Assembly (NCBI RefSeq): GCF_900114355.1
Contig: NZ_FOSS01000004.1
Coordinates: 336,238-400,237, forward strand
Origin: Lysobacter sp. cf310
GTDB taxonomy: Bacteria > Pseudomonadota > Gammaproteobacteria > Xanthomonadales > Xanthomonadaceae
Reading direction: 5' to 3'
DNA: 64,000 nucleotides
Position numbers and translations under genes: made by a program. Positions 32,636 through 41,833 of the stretch are shown here, piece after piece. The notes beneath the pieces were generated by a model. That model was not told the origin of the DNA. It did not search any database and saw only the letters and a list, made by a program, of their open reading frames with translations. Position 1 is the stretch's first letter. The number at the start of each line of letters is the position of its first letter.

Positions 32636-34449
32636 GCCTGCTCGACGCCCTGCTGCGGCGCGGCCTGGTGCGCAGCGTCGATCACGCGCTGGCGCAGTCG
32701 CTGCGCCGGCTGGATCCGGCCACGCCCGAACTGGTGCAGGCCGGCGTCGCCCTGGCCGCGCGCGCGATCGCCGACGGTCACGCGGCGTTCGATGTCGCCC
32801 GCCCCGACGAAGCGCTGGCGGCGGCGGTGCTGGTCGAACCCGCGCAATGGCTGACGGCCTTGCGCGGCTCGCCCTGGATCGCCGAGCCCGCCGACGACGG
32901 CGTCGCCGATCCCGGCGCACCGTTGGTGCTGGAGCGCGGTTTGCTTTACCTGCGCCGCTACCGCGAATACGAACGCCGCCTGGCCGCGCGCCTGCGCGCG
33001 CTGGCCGCGCAGGCGCCGCCGCCGGCCGACACCGCCGCGCTTGCGCCCTTGTTCGCGGCGCTGTTCCCGCACGCCCGCGACGGCGACCGCCAGGCGCGCG
33101 CCGCCGCCCTGGCCCTGGCGCGTTCGCTGCTGCTGGTCACCGGCGGTCCCGGCACCGGCAAAACCACCACGGTCGCGCGTCTGTTGCTGCTGTTGATCGC
33201 GCAGGCCCAGCGCGCGGGCGCAGCGCCGCCGCGGATCGCGCTGGCGGCGCCGACCGGTCGCGCCGCCGAACGCATGGCCGAGAGCCTGCGCGCCGCTTCG
33301 GCGACGCTGCGTCGGCTGCCCGGCGTCGACCCGGCCTGGTGCGATGCATTGCCGACCGAGGCGCGCACCTTGCACCGCTTGCTCGGCAGCCTGCCCGACA
33401 GCCCGCGCTTCCGCCACGACGCGCGCGACCCGCTGGCCTACGACGCGGTGGTGATCGACGAAGCCTCGATGGTCGATCTGCCGCTGATGTGCAAACTGGT
33501 CGAGGCCGTGCCCGACGGCGCGCGCCTGATCCTGCTCGGCGACCGCGACCAGCTGCCGTCGGTGGAAGCCGGCGACGTGCTGGCCGCGATCGTCGACGCG
33601 GCCGGCGAAGACGAGGCGTTGCCGGCGCCGATCGAACGCCTGCTGCAACCGCTGCTCGGCGAGGGGTCGATCGCGGAAACCGCCGGCGCGCCGCTGGCCG
33701 GTCACCGCGTGCATCTGCAACGCGGTTACCGCCAGGCCGACAGCCTGGACCTGGCGCCGCTGGCCGAAGCCACGCGCGCCGGCGATGCCGACGCCGCGCT
33801 GGCCCTGCTGCGCGACGGCGCGCTGCGCGGCGTGAGTTTCCACGAGGACGCGATCGATCCGCTGTCCGGCACCGGCCGCGAGCGCCTGCTCGGCGAATGG
33901 CGCGCGCTGGCCGCGGTCGACGATCCCCTGCAGGCTTTGGCGCTGGCCGGCCGCGTGCGCTTGCTGACCGCGCTGCGCGACGGCGCGCAGGGCGCCGCGC
34001 CCTTGAATGCGCGCATCGAAGAGGCGCTGGCCGGCAGCCATCGCGCGGCCTACTTCCATGGCCGCCTGCTGCTGATCACCGAGAACAGCTACCGCCACGG
34101 TCTGTTCAACGGCGACATCGGCGTCTGCCTGCGTCCGGCCGACGGCGAGGGCAGCGTGGTCTGGTTCGCCGGCGGCAGCGAAGGCGTGCGCGGCTATTAC
34201 CCGGCGGCCTTGCCCGCGCACACCGGCGCGTTCGCGATGACCGTGCACAAGGCCCAGGGCTCGGAGTTCGACCGGGTGTGGCTGCAACTGCCGCGCGCCG
34301 ACGCGCGCAGCCTGTCGCGCGAATTGCTCTACACCGGCATGACCCGCGCGCGCCGCGAGCTGCATCTGTGCGCGAGCGAGGCGGTGCTGCGCGCGGCGCT
34401 ATCGCGCCACGCGATGCGGGTGTCGGGCTTGGCGGAGCGCTTGCGCTAG
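32632..34449 (+). CDS. recD: RecBCD enzyme subunit RecD
   Basis: Superfamily-1 5'-3' helicase of 605 residues. Walker A is VTGGPGTGKTTTVARLL, motif Ia LAAPTGRAAERMAESL, Walker B AVVIDEASMVDLPLMCKLVE, motif III LLGDRDQLPSVEAGDVLAAI, a late motif FAMTVHKAQGSEFDRVWLQL and motif VI LLYTGMTRARRELHL. The N-terminal domain (about 1-130) is less conserved. It overlaps recB by ATGA, so all three subunits are coupled in translation. A hairpin repeat element follows the stop. Confidence 0.95.
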   Translation: MSLLDALLRRGLVRSVDHALAQSLRRLDPATPELVQAGVALAARAIADGHAAFDVARPDEALAAAVLVEPAQWLTALRGSPWIAEPADDGVADPGAPLVLERGLLYLRRYREYERRLAARLRALAAQAPPPADTAALAPLFAALFPHARDGDRQARAAALALARSLLLVTGGPGTGKTTTVARLLLLLIAQAQRAGAAPPRIALAAPTGRAAERMAESLRAASATLRRLPGVDPAWCDALPTEARTLHRLLGSLPDSPRFRHDARDPLAYDAVVIDEASMVDLPLMCKLVEAVPDGARLILLGDRDQLPSVEAGDVLAAIVDAAGEDEALPAPIERLLQPLLGEGSIAETAGAPLAGHRVHLQRGYRQADSLDLAPLAEATRAGDADAALALLRDGALRGVSFHEDAIDPLSGTGRERLLGEWRALAAVDDPLQALALAGRVRLLTALRDGAQGAAPLNARIEEALAGSHRAAYFHGRLLLITENSYRHGLFNGDIGVCLRPADGEGSVVWFAGGSEGVRGYYPAALPAHTGAFAMTVHKAQGSEFDRVWLQLPRADARSLSRELLYTGMTRARRELHLCASEAVLRAALSRHAMRVSGLAERLR

Positions 34450-34472
34450 CCCCGCTCCCGCCGGTTATCAGT

Positions 34473-34580
34473 CCCTTCTCCCGCTGGCGGGAGAAGGTGC
34501 CCGAAGGGCGGATGAGGGCAGCGCATGAGGTTGAAGCCAAGCGCCTGCACCGACCCTCACCCCGCCAGCGGGAGAGGGGC
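34473..34580. repeat. intergenic hairpin repeat element, copy 2
   Basis: About 108 bases bounded by CTCCCGCTGGCGGGAG on the left and CCCCGCCAGCGGGAGAGG on the right. GGCGGATGAGGGC and GCGCCTGCACCGACCC lie between, as in the copy at 20615-20801. It lies just after recD, where the terminal hairpin may help end transcription. Confidence 0.85.
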
Positions 34581-34603
34581 TAAAGGAAGAGCACATCGGA
34601 CTC

Positions 34604-34683
34604 GTAGGGTGCGGTGATAACCGCACCGGCGCGCCCGGCCGGGTATGGCATTGGCGCGGTTCGCTACGCTCACCGCACCCTAC
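34604..34683. repeat. inverted repeat pair GTAGGGTGCGGTG
   Basis: GTAGGGTGCGGTG (34604-34616) and its exact inverse CACCGCACCCTAC (34671-34683) flank about 54 bases, with CGGTTCGCTACGCTCACC inside the right arm. This is a diverged relative of the hairpin at 5809-5896, again between convergent genes (recD and the LysR gene). Confidence 0.8.
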
Positions 34684-34708
34684 GGCCGCAGTCGCATTCG
34701 AAGCCGGC

Positions 34709-35794
34709 TCAGGCCAGCTCCGCATCCTCGCTGTCGAGCCGGGCATTGGCCACGATCGCATCGACCTCCACTTCCGGCGACGCCTTGCTTGGCCGCTGCT
34801 TGGCGACCTTGGCCAGCTCGGCCGCGATCGCCGCCGAAGCGTCCTCGGAGGCCTTGCGGAAGCGCTGGCGGTCCGGGCACAGCACCTGCATGTAGTCGGC
34901 GTCGAAGTTCAAACGCTCGACCAGGAAGTCGACGAAGGCGCGCACCTTGGGCGACTGCACCTGGCCGCGCGGGAACACCGCGTTGAAGTCCATCTCCGGG
35001 CCGGTCCAGCCGGCCAGCACGCGCTGCACGTAGCCTTGCTCGGCGTAGGCCTTGACGGTGACGTCGCTGGCCAGCATCAGGCCCTCGCCGCACAGCAGCG
35101 CGCCCTTGAGCGCGCCCGGGTCGTTGGCCACCAGCACTGGATCGACGCGGTAGTCGATGCTGCGATCGCCGTCGCTGAGCGTCCACACGTAGGCGCCGTT
35201 GCGCCGCGATTTCTGCATCGCCAGGGTGCGGTGATGCTGCAGGTCGTCCGGGTGCAGCGGCTCGCCGTGGCGGGCCAGGTAGTTCGGGCTGGCGTAGACC
35301 TGGGTGCGGAACACCGCCAGGCGGCGCGCGATCAGGTTGGAATCGGGCAGCTCGCCCACGCGCAGGGCGACGTCGATTTCCTTGTCGATGATGTCCAAGG
35401 GCTCGTTGGTCAGCAGCATCTCCAGGCGCACCTCGGGATGGCGCGCATGGAATTCGCCCAGCAGCGGCGCGATCCAGGTGATGCCGACCGAGTAGGGCGC
35501 GGTGAAGCGCAACCAGCCGCGCGGGCCGCCCTGGAGCTGGCCGACCGCGCTTTCGGCCTCGTCCAGCTCGCGCGCGATGCGCTGGCAGTGTTCGAAGTAG
35601 ATGTTGCCGGCCTCGGTCAGGCCGAGCTTGCGGGTCGTGCGATGCAGCAGCTGCGCACCCAGGCGCGTCTCCAGGTCCTGCACCTTGCGGCTGACCGTGG
35701 TCTTGGGGAGCCGCAGCGCGCGCGCCGCGGAGATGAAGCTGCCGTGCTCGACCACCTTGACGAAGATCAGGGTGTCGTTGAGATCGCGGGCCAT
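34709..35794 (-). CDS. LysR family regulator, probable controller of the RND operon
   Basis: Regulator of 361 residues, start MARDLNDTLIFVKVVEHGSF with GGAG upstream. The winged helix-turn-helix is about 5-62 (LPKTTVSRKVQDLETRLG, LLHRTTRKLGLTEAG). The effector domain is about 88-295 (LRFTAPYSVGITWIAPLLGE, DVALRVGELPDSNLIARRLA). The C-terminus carries an extra 55-60 residue Lys/Ala/Glu-rich helical tail beyond the usual LysR length (about 300), whose role is unknown. It is divergent from the six-gene RND efflux operon, the arrangement of MexT-type activators with mexEF-like pumps, so it probably regulates that operon (inference). Confidence 0.93.
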   Translation of the reverse strand: MARDLNDTLIFVKVVEHGSFISAARALRLPKTTVSRKVQDLETRLGAQLLHRTTRKLGLTEAGNIYFEHCQRIARELDEAESAVGQLQGGPRGWLRFTAPYSVGITWIAPLLGEFHARHPEVRLEMLLTNEPLDIIDKEIDVALRVGELPDSNLIARRLAVFRTQVYASPNYLARHGEPLHPDDLQHHRTLAMQKSRRNGAYVWTLSDGDRSIDYRVDPVLVANDPGALKGALLCGEGLMLASDVTVKAYAEQGYVQRVLAGWTGPEMDFNAVFPRGQVQSPKVRAFVDFLVERLNFDADYMQVLCPDRQRFRKASEDASAAIAAELAKVAKQRPSKASPEVEVDAIVANARLDSEDAELA

Positions 35795-35860
35795 GGGGGA
35801 CTCCGGATGTGGGATGACGGGAGGGGCCGTCTCGGGACTGGCTAGGGGGCCGAGCCGGGC

Positions 35861-35905
35861 ATTAGCCCGATGTCGGGACAATTATTCCCTGAATCAACGG
35901 CTAAT
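35861..35905. promoter_or_regulatory. operator region between LysR gene and RND operon
   Basis: ATTAGCC (35861-35867) is repeated inverted as GGCTAAT (35899-35905), spanning 45 bp. Between them are CCCGA-TG-TCGGG (35866-35877) and GGGA...TCCC (35875-35889). A symmetric region of 45-60 bp is typical of LysR tetramer binding. The AT-rich centre ACAATTATT could be part of a promoter. Assignment is inference. Confidence 0.45.
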
Positions 35906-35962
35906 CAAGTGCCGTTTGGACGCCTAATCTTTGCCGCACACCCGAAACCCCCTCCCGCCCCC

Positions 35963-36232
35963 ATGTTGACCGCCCGCCAAGCCCGCCTCGCCTTCCTGCC
36001 GCTGATGATGATAGCGATGTCAGCCTTGATCGTGCTGGCCGCCATCGTATTCCGCCAAGGCCTGTCCGAAGGCACCGAAGAAGCCTGGATGCTGGCCTGG
36101 GTGCTGGCTTTCACGGTCGCCCTGCCGACCGCGATGCTGGTGCTGCCGGCGATCAACGCCCTGCTGTCCCACCACACCCGTCGTGAAATCGTCCCGCTGA
36201 TGGGAGAAAAAATCCCGGGAGCGGGACAATGA
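35963..36232 (+). CDS. small membrane protein, DUF2798 family
   Basis: Two-helix membrane protein of 89 residues (helices about 12-30 and 43-65), MLTARQARLAFLPLMMIAMS at the start. The pattern matches DUF2798 proteins, whose function is unknown and which are often found next to efflux genes. It is the first gene of the RND operon, and its stop overlaps the next start by four bases. Confidence 0.75.
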   Translation: MLTARQARLAFLPLMMIAMSALIVLAAIVFRQGLSEGTEEAWMLAWVLAFTVALPTAMLVLPAINALLSHHTRREIVPLMGEKIPGAGQ

Positions 36233-37170
36233 AATCCCCCCTGGTGATCCTGGGCGCCACCGGCGGCGTCGGCCGCGGCGTGGTCCGGGCCGCGGTCAAG
36301 GCCGGTTGGCCGGTGATCGCGGTGGCCCGCGGCGGTCGCGAGCTCAAGCTGTTGCAGGCGGCCTACCCCGAGGCCGACCTGACCGTGCTCAGCGGCTCGG
36401 TCGCCAGCGACGCCGACGGCGCCAAGCTCGCGCGCGCCCTGCGCAAGCTCGGGCGCCCGCTGGCCGGCGTGGTCGCCGCGGTCTGCGGCAGCAACGAGCG
36501 CGGCCGCCTACTCGATCACCCGGCCGCGTTCCTGCGCCGCAAGCTCGACGAAGACCTGCTGCCGCACCTGGCCGCCGCCCGCCACCTGCTGCCGCTGCTC
36601 GCCGAGGGCGACCGCGGCGGCAGCTACGTGCTGATCGGCGGCCCCGGCAGCGAACACCCCTGGGCCGGTTACGGTCATCGCTCGATCGGCGCGGCCGCCC
36701 TGCGCATGCTCGCGCGCGTGCTGCACGACGAGGCCCGGCAGATGTCGGTGCGCGTGCAGCTGCTCGCGGTCGACATGCCGGTGCGCACCGAGCTCAACGA
36801 CTGCCATGCCTGCCCGGAATGGCCCAGCGCCCTGTCGATCGGCCAGCGTGCGCTGGCGCTGATCGAACAGGCCGAACAACGCAGCGAACCGGCGCGCGCG
36901 ATCGTCACCTACGCGCGCACGCTCGGCCCCGGCACGCTGCCTTCCTATGCGGTCGATCTGTCCGACGACATCGACCTCGAACCCGCACCGCCCGCGGCCC
37001 AGACCGCGCGCTTGCAGCCAGCCGCCGCCGAATCGACGACGCCAGCGACCGCTACGCAAGATCCGGATAGCCCCGTCGACTCCAAAACGCAACGCTGTCT
37101 GCAAGACGCACGCGCGCTGCTGAAAGCGATCACCACTTCGAAAACCAACCAGGAACCCTCCCCACAATGA
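36229..37170 (+). CDS. short-chain dehydrogenase-like protein in the efflux operon
   Basis: Rossmann-fold protein of 313 residues. The N-terminus MKSPLVILGATGGVGRGVVR is an SDR-type nucleotide-binding motif (GATGGVG). The catalytic motif is altered: where SDRs have YxxxK, the sequence reads GYGHRSIGAAALRML, so the usual Tyr/Lys pair is not evident and catalysis is doubtful. The last 70 residues are a Pro/Ala/Thr-rich tail. It overlaps the upstream DUF2798 gene and the downstream adaptor gene by ATGA, so it belongs to the operon. It may modify a pump substrate or be a regulatory nucleotide sensor; both are speculation. Confidence 0.8.
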   Translation: MKSPLVILGATGGVGRGVVRAAVKAGWPVIAVARGGRELKLLQAAYPEADLTVLSGSVASDADGAKLARALRKLGRPLAGVVAAVCGSNERGRLLDHPAAFLRRKLDEDLLPHLAAARHLLPLLAEGDRGGSYVLIGGPGSEHPWAGYGHRSIGAAALRMLARVLHDEARQMSVRVQLLAVDMPVRTELNDCHACPEWPSALSIGQRALALIEQAEQRSEPARAIVTYARTLGPGTLPSYAVDLSDDIDLEPAPPAAQTARLQPAAAESTTPATATQDPDSPVDSKTQRCLQDARALLKAITTSKTNQEPSPQ

Positions 37171-38393
37171 GCCCTCGCAAAGTCCTCGCCCGCTCCGGCC
37201 GCGCCGGCCCCGGGCTCCCCGTACTCGCGCTGGCCGCGAGCGTCGTCATTGCGCTGGCGATGGCCGGCTGCGGCAGCCAGGCCGCCGAATCCGAAGGCGG
37301 CGGCATGCCGCCGCCGGCGGAAGTCAGCGTCGCCCAGGTGCTGAGCAAGCAGGTCCGCCAGTGGGACGAATTCACCGGCCGCGTCGCGGCGGTGGAATCG
37401 GTCGAACTGCGCCCGCGCGTCAGCGGCTACGTCGAGCGCGTCGCCTATAAGGAAGGCCAGGAGGTCAAGAAGGGCGATCTGCTGTTCGTGATCGACCAGC
37501 GCCGCTACCGCGCCGAGCTCAACCGCGCCCAGGCCCAACTGGAACGCGCGCGCGCCGAAGCGCGTCTGGCCCAGACCCAGGACCAGCGCGCCCAGACCCT
37601 GGTCGAGGCCAAGGCGATCTCGCGCGAAGAGTTCGAGACCCGCCGCGCCGCGACCACCCAGGGCAACGCCGGCGTGCGCGCCGCCGAAGCCGCGGTGGCC
37701 TCGGCCCAGCTGGACCTGACCTTCACCGAAGTGCGCGCGCCGATCAGCGGCCGCGCGGGCCGTGCGCTGATCACCGTCGGCAACCTGGCCCAGGCCGATC
37801 AGACCCTGCTGACCACCCTGGTCTCGCAGGATCCGATGTACATCTACTTCGAAAGCGACGAGCAGACCTACTCGCGTTACAACGACCTGGCCCGCAAGGG
37901 CGAGCGCGCCGAGAACAAGAACCCGGTCCGCGTCGGCTTGGCCAGCGAAGCCGGCTATCCGCACGAAGGCGCGGTCGACTTCACCGACAACCAGGTCGAT
38001 CCGACCACCGGCACCATCCGCGCCCGCGCGGTGGTGGCCAATCCGGACCGGATGTTCACGCCCGGCATGTTCGCGCGCGTGCAGCTGGAAGGCAGCGGCG
38101 ACTTCAAGGCCATGCTGATCGACGACAAGGCCGTGCTCACCGACCAGGACCGCAAGTACGTCTACGTGCTCGGCGCCAAGAGCGAAGCGGTCCGCAAGGA
38201 CGTGGTGCTCGGTCGCATGATCGACGGTCTGCGCGTGGTCCAGTCGGGCCTGGCGCCGACCGACAAGGTGATCGTGCACGGCGTGCAGAAGATCTTCTTC
38301 CCCGGCGCGCCGGTGGCCCCGAAGACCATCGTCATGGGCGCGTCCGCGCCGGTGCCGGGTCAGCCGGTCGCCAGCACCGCCGGCGCCAAGTGA
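37167..38393 (+). CDS. RND efflux periplasmic adaptor (MexE/AcrA type), lipoprotein
   Basis: Membrane-fusion protein of 408 residues. Lipoprotein signal ending ALAMAGC puts the acylated Cys at 35. The barrel-sandwich/lipoyl region (about 70-105; GRVAAVESVELRPRVSGYVE and KEGQEVKKGDLLFVIDQRRY), an α-helical hairpin (about 110-185) and the β-barrel region with FTEVRAPISGRAGRALITVG are typical. It links the inner-membrane pump to the outer-membrane channel. Overlap of four bases with the SDR gene; 172 bases separate it from the pump gene. Confidence 0.95.
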   Translation: MSPRKVLARSGRAGPGLPVLALAASVVIALAMAGCGSQAAESEGGGMPPPAEVSVAQVLSKQVRQWDEFTGRVAAVESVELRPRVSGYVERVAYKEGQEVKKGDLLFVIDQRRYRAELNRAQAQLERARAEARLAQTQDQRAQTLVEAKAISREEFETRRAATTQGNAGVRAAEAAVASAQLDLTFTEVRAPISGRAGRALITVGNLAQADQTLLTTLVSQDPMYIYFESDEQTYSRYNDLARKGERAENKNPVRVGLASEAGYPHEGAVDFTDNQVDPTTGTIRARAVVANPDRMFTPGMFARVQLEGSGDFKAMLIDDKAVLTDQDRKYVYVLGAKSEAVRKDVVLGRMIDGLRVVQSGLAPTDKVIVHGVQKIFFPGAPVAPKTIVMGASAPVPGQPVASTAGAK

Positions 38394-38565
38394 CGCACGA
38401 CCGTATGACTGCGGACCGCTAGCCGAACACTAAGCACAGGCAGGCCGCCGACGTCCCGCACGCGCGGGCGTCGGCCGCCTTCCGGCCAGGTTTCCGCAAT
38501 CAAGGCCGACGCCGCGGCGTCGGCCGGGGACTCATGCGGCTACATGCCGCACCAAGGAATCCGTT

Positions 38566-41500
38566 ATGGACTTTTCCAAATTTTTCATCGATCGGCCGAT
38601 CTTCGCTGCCGTGCTGTCGATCGTGATCTTCGCTGCCGGCCTGATCGCGATACCGATCCTGCCGATCAGCGAATATCCCGAAGTGGTACCGCCCTCGGTG
38701 ATGGTGCGCACGGTGTACCCGGGCGCCAACCCGAAGGTCATCGCCGAAACCGTCGCCACGCCGTTGGAGGAAGCGATCAACGGCGTCGAGGACATGATGT
38801 ACATCAAGTCGGTCGCCGGTTCCGACGGCGTGCTGGCCATCACCGTCACCTTCCGCCCGGGCACCGATCCGGACGACGCGGCGGTGCGCGTGCAGAACCG
38901 GGTCAGCCAGGCGCTGGCGCGACTGCCCGAGGACGTGCGCCGGCAAGGCGTGACGACCCAGAAGCAGGCGCCGGTGTTCCTGATGGTGGTGCACCTGACC
39001 TCGCCCAACGGCAAGTACGACACCCTGTACCTGCGCAACTACGCCCGTCTGCACGTCAAGGATTCCCTGGCGCGCCTGTCCGGCGTGGGCGACGCGCAGA
39101 TCTTCGGTGGCGGCGACTACGCCATGCGCGTGTGGCTGGACCCGGACAAGATCGCCTCGCGCGGTCTGACCGCCAGCGACGTGCTGCGCGCCATGCGCGA
39201 GCAGAACGTGCAGGTCTCGGCCGGCCAGCTCGGCGCCGAGCCCATGCCCAACAGCGACTTCCTGACCCTGATCAACGCCAAGGGCCGTCTGCAGAGCGAG
39301 GAAGAGTTCGGCAACATCGTGGTCAAGAGCGGCAACGATGGCGAGATCGTGCGCCTGTCCGACGTCGCCCGTCTGGAACTGGGCGCCGGCGATTACAGCC
39401 TGCGTTCGCAGCTGGACGGCAAGAACGCGGTCGGCATCGGTATCTTCCAGTCGCCGGGCGCCAACGCCCTGGAGATCCAGGAGCAGGTGATCGCCAACAT
39501 GGATCGCCTGTCCAAGAGCTTCCCGGAAGGCATCAAGTACGAAGCCGTCTACGACACCACCATCTTCGTGCGCGATTCGATCAAGGCCGTGGTGACCACG
39601 CTGCTGGAGGCGATCGCGCTGGTGGTGCTGGTGGTGATCCTGTTCCTGCAGACCTGGCGCGCCTCGATCATCCCGCTGCTGGCCGTGCCGGTCTCGGTGG
39701 TCGGCACCTTCGCCGCCCTGTACCTGCTGGGCTTCTCGATCAACACCCTGACCCTGTTCGGTCTGGTGCTGGCGATCGGCATCGTCGTCGACGACGCGAT
39801 CGTGGTGGTGGAGAACGTCGAACGCAACATCGAGGAAGGCCTGACCCCGCTGGCCGCGGCGCATCAGGCGATGAAGGAAGTGTCCGGCCCGATCGTCGCG
39901 ATCGCGCTGGTGCTGTGCGCGGTGTTCGTGCCGATGGCGTTCCTGTCGGGCGTGACCGGTCAGTTCTACAAGCAGTTCGCGGTGACCATCGCCATATCGA
40001 CGGTGATCTCGGCGATCAACTCGCTGACCCTGTCGCCGGCCCTGGCCGCGCGCCTGCTGCGTCCGCACGGCGCCGAGAAGGACGCCCCGTCGCGCCTGAT
40101 CGATCGTCTGTTCGGCTGGATCTTCCGTCCGTTCAACCGCTTCTTCGCGTCCAGCTCGCAGAAGTACCAGGGCGCCGTCTCGCGCGCGCTGGGCAAGCGC
40201 GGCGCGGTGTTCGTGGTGTACGCGGTGCTGCTGGTCGCGACCGGCTTCATGTTCAAGCTGGTGCCGGCCGGCTTCATCCCGCTGCAGGACAAGCTGTACC
40301 TGATCGCGGCGGTGAAGTTGCCGGAAGGTTCCTCGATCGCGCGCACCGACGCCCTGCTCAAGAAGGTCACCGACATCGCCGGCAAGATCGACGGCGTGCA
40401 GAACACCATGGCCTTCCCGGGCTTGAACGCGGTGCAGTTCACCAACACGCCCAACACCGGCGTGGCGTTCCTGCCGCTCAAGCCCTTCAGCGAGCGCAGC
40501 CGTAGCGCGGTGGAGATCACCGCCGAGCTCAACCAGAAGATCGGCGGCTTCCAGGAAGGCTTCACCTTCGCCCTGATGCCGCCGCCGATCCTCGGCCTGG
40601 GCAACGGCGCGGGCTACCAGATGTTCATCGAGGACCGCAGCAACCTGGGTTACGGCGCGCTTCAGAACGCGGTCAGCGCGTTCCAGGGCACGGTCATGCA
40701 GACCCCGGGCATGGGCTATGCCAACAGCACCTACCAGGCCAACGTGCCGCAGCTCGACGCCGAAGTCGACCGCGTCAAGGCCAAGGCGCAAGGCGTGCCG
40801 CTGACCGAGTTGTTCGACACCCTGCAGACCTACCTGGGCTCGGCCTACGTCAACGACTTCAACCAGTTCGGCCGCACCTGGCAGGTCATCGCCCAGGCCG
40901 ACGGTTCGTTCCGCGACAGCGTCGAGGACATCGCCAACCTGCGTACCCGCAACGACCGCGGCGAGATGGTGCCGATCGGTTCCATGGTCAGCGTCAAGCA
41001 GACCTACGGCCCCGACCCGGTGCTGCGCTACAACGGCTACCCGGCCGCCGACATCGCCGGCGACGTCGATCCGCGCGTGATGTCCTCGGCCCAGGCCATG
41101 GACGTGGTCAAGGACGTGGCCGCCAAGGTGCTGCCGCACGGCATGGAAATCGAATGGACCGACCTGAGCTACCAGCAGGCCAGCCAGGGCAATGCCGCGC
41201 TGATCGTGTTCCCGTTGGCCATCCTGCTCGCGTTCCTGGTGCTGGCGGCGCTGTACGAAAGCTGGACCCTGCCGCTGGCGGTGATCCTGATCGTGCCGAT
41301 GTGCATGCTGTCCGCGCTGCTCGGCGTGTGGCTGACCGGCGGCGACAACAACGTGTTCGTGCAGGTCGGTCTGGTCGTGCTGATGGGCCTGGCGTGTAAG
41401 AACGCCATCCTGATCGTCGAGTTCGCCCGCGAACTGGAACTGCAGGGCAAGGGCATCGTCGAAGCCGCGCTGGAAGCCTGCCGCCTGCGTCTGCGTCCGA

Positions 41501-41733
41501 TCGTGATGACCTCGATCGCCTTCATCGCAGGCACCGTACCGCTGGTGCTGTCGCATGGCGCCGGTGCGGAAATCCGCTCGGTCACCGGCATCACCGTGTT
41601 CGCCGGCATGTTGGGCGTGACCCTGTTCGGTCTGTTCCTGACCCCGGTGTTCTACGTCGCCCTGCGCAAGCTGGCCGGCAGCAAGCCGCTGGTCAACCAC
41701 TCCGCCGATCACGTCGCCTCCGCGCATGCCTGA
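38566..41733 (+). CDS. RND multidrug efflux permease (HAE1, MexF-like)
   Basis: Inner-membrane proton/drug antiporter of 1055 residues, full length for HAE1. It starts MDFSKFFIDRPIFAAVLSIV. The proton-relay residues are D409 and D410 in IGIVVDDAIVVVENV, and a Lys in helix 10 (GLACKNAILIVEFA). LLAVPVSVVGTFAALY and the duplicated 12-helix layout with two large periplasmic loops are clear. Over the first 240 residues it reads closest to MexF/BpeF rather than AcrB, which suggests small or neutral drugs such as chloramphenicol and quinolones, but specificity cannot be read from sequence. Central gene of a tripartite pump operon. Confidence 0.97.
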   Translation: MDFSKFFIDRPIFAAVLSIVIFAAGLIAIPILPISEYPEVVPPSVMVRTVYPGANPKVIAETVATPLEEAINGVEDMMYIKSVAGSDGVLAITVTFRPGTDPDDAAVRVQNRVSQALARLPEDVRRQGVTTQKQAPVFLMVVHLTSPNGKYDTLYLRNYARLHVKDSLARLSGVGDAQIFGGGDYAMRVWLDPDKIASRGLTASDVLRAMREQNVQVSAGQLGAEPMPNSDFLTLINAKGRLQSEEEFGNIVVKSGNDGEIVRLSDVARLELGAGDYSLRSQLDGKNAVGIGIFQSPGANALEIQEQVIANMDRLSKSFPEGIKYEAVYDTTIFVRDSIKAVVTTLLEAIALVVLVVILFLQTWRASIIPLLAVPVSVVGTFAALYLLGFSINTLTLFGLVLAIGIVVDDAIVVVENVERNIEEGLTPLAAAHQAMKEVSGPIVAIALVLCAVFVPMAFLSGVTGQFYKQFAVTIAISTVISAINSLTLSPALAARLLRPHGAEKDAPSRLIDRLFGWIFRPFNRFFASSSQKYQGAVSRALGKRGAVFVVYAVLLVATGFMFKLVPAGFIPLQDKLYLIAAVKLPEGSSIARTDALLKKVTDIAGKIDGVQNTMAFPGLNAVQFTNTPNTGVAFLPLKPFSERSRSAVEITAELNQKIGGFQEGFTFALMPPPILGLGNGAGYQMFIEDRSNLGYGALQNAVSAFQGTVMQTPGMGYANSTYQANVPQLDAEVDRVKAKAQGVPLTELFDTLQTYLGSAYVNDFNQFGRTWQVIAQADGSFRDSVEDIANLRTRNDRGEMVPIGSMVSVKQTYGPDPVLRYNGYPAADIAGDVDPRVMSSAQAMDVVKDVAAKVLPHGMEIEWTDLSYQQASQGNAALIVFPLAILLAFLVLAALYESWTLPLAVILIVPMCMLSALLGVWLTGGDNNVFVQVGLVVLMGLACKNAILIVEFARELELQGKGIVEAALEACRLRLRPIVMTSIAFIAGTVPLVLSHGAGAEIRSVTGITVFAGMLGVTLFGLFLTPVFYVALRKLAGSKPLVNHSADHVASAHA

Positions 41734-41833
41734 TCGGCGCACGCCCACGATGCAAGGTCTGGCGGTGGATTCCTCCACCGCCGGGCCCTCGGACCGGATC
41801 CGGTCCGTCCCCCACGAATCAAGGAATTCCCCC

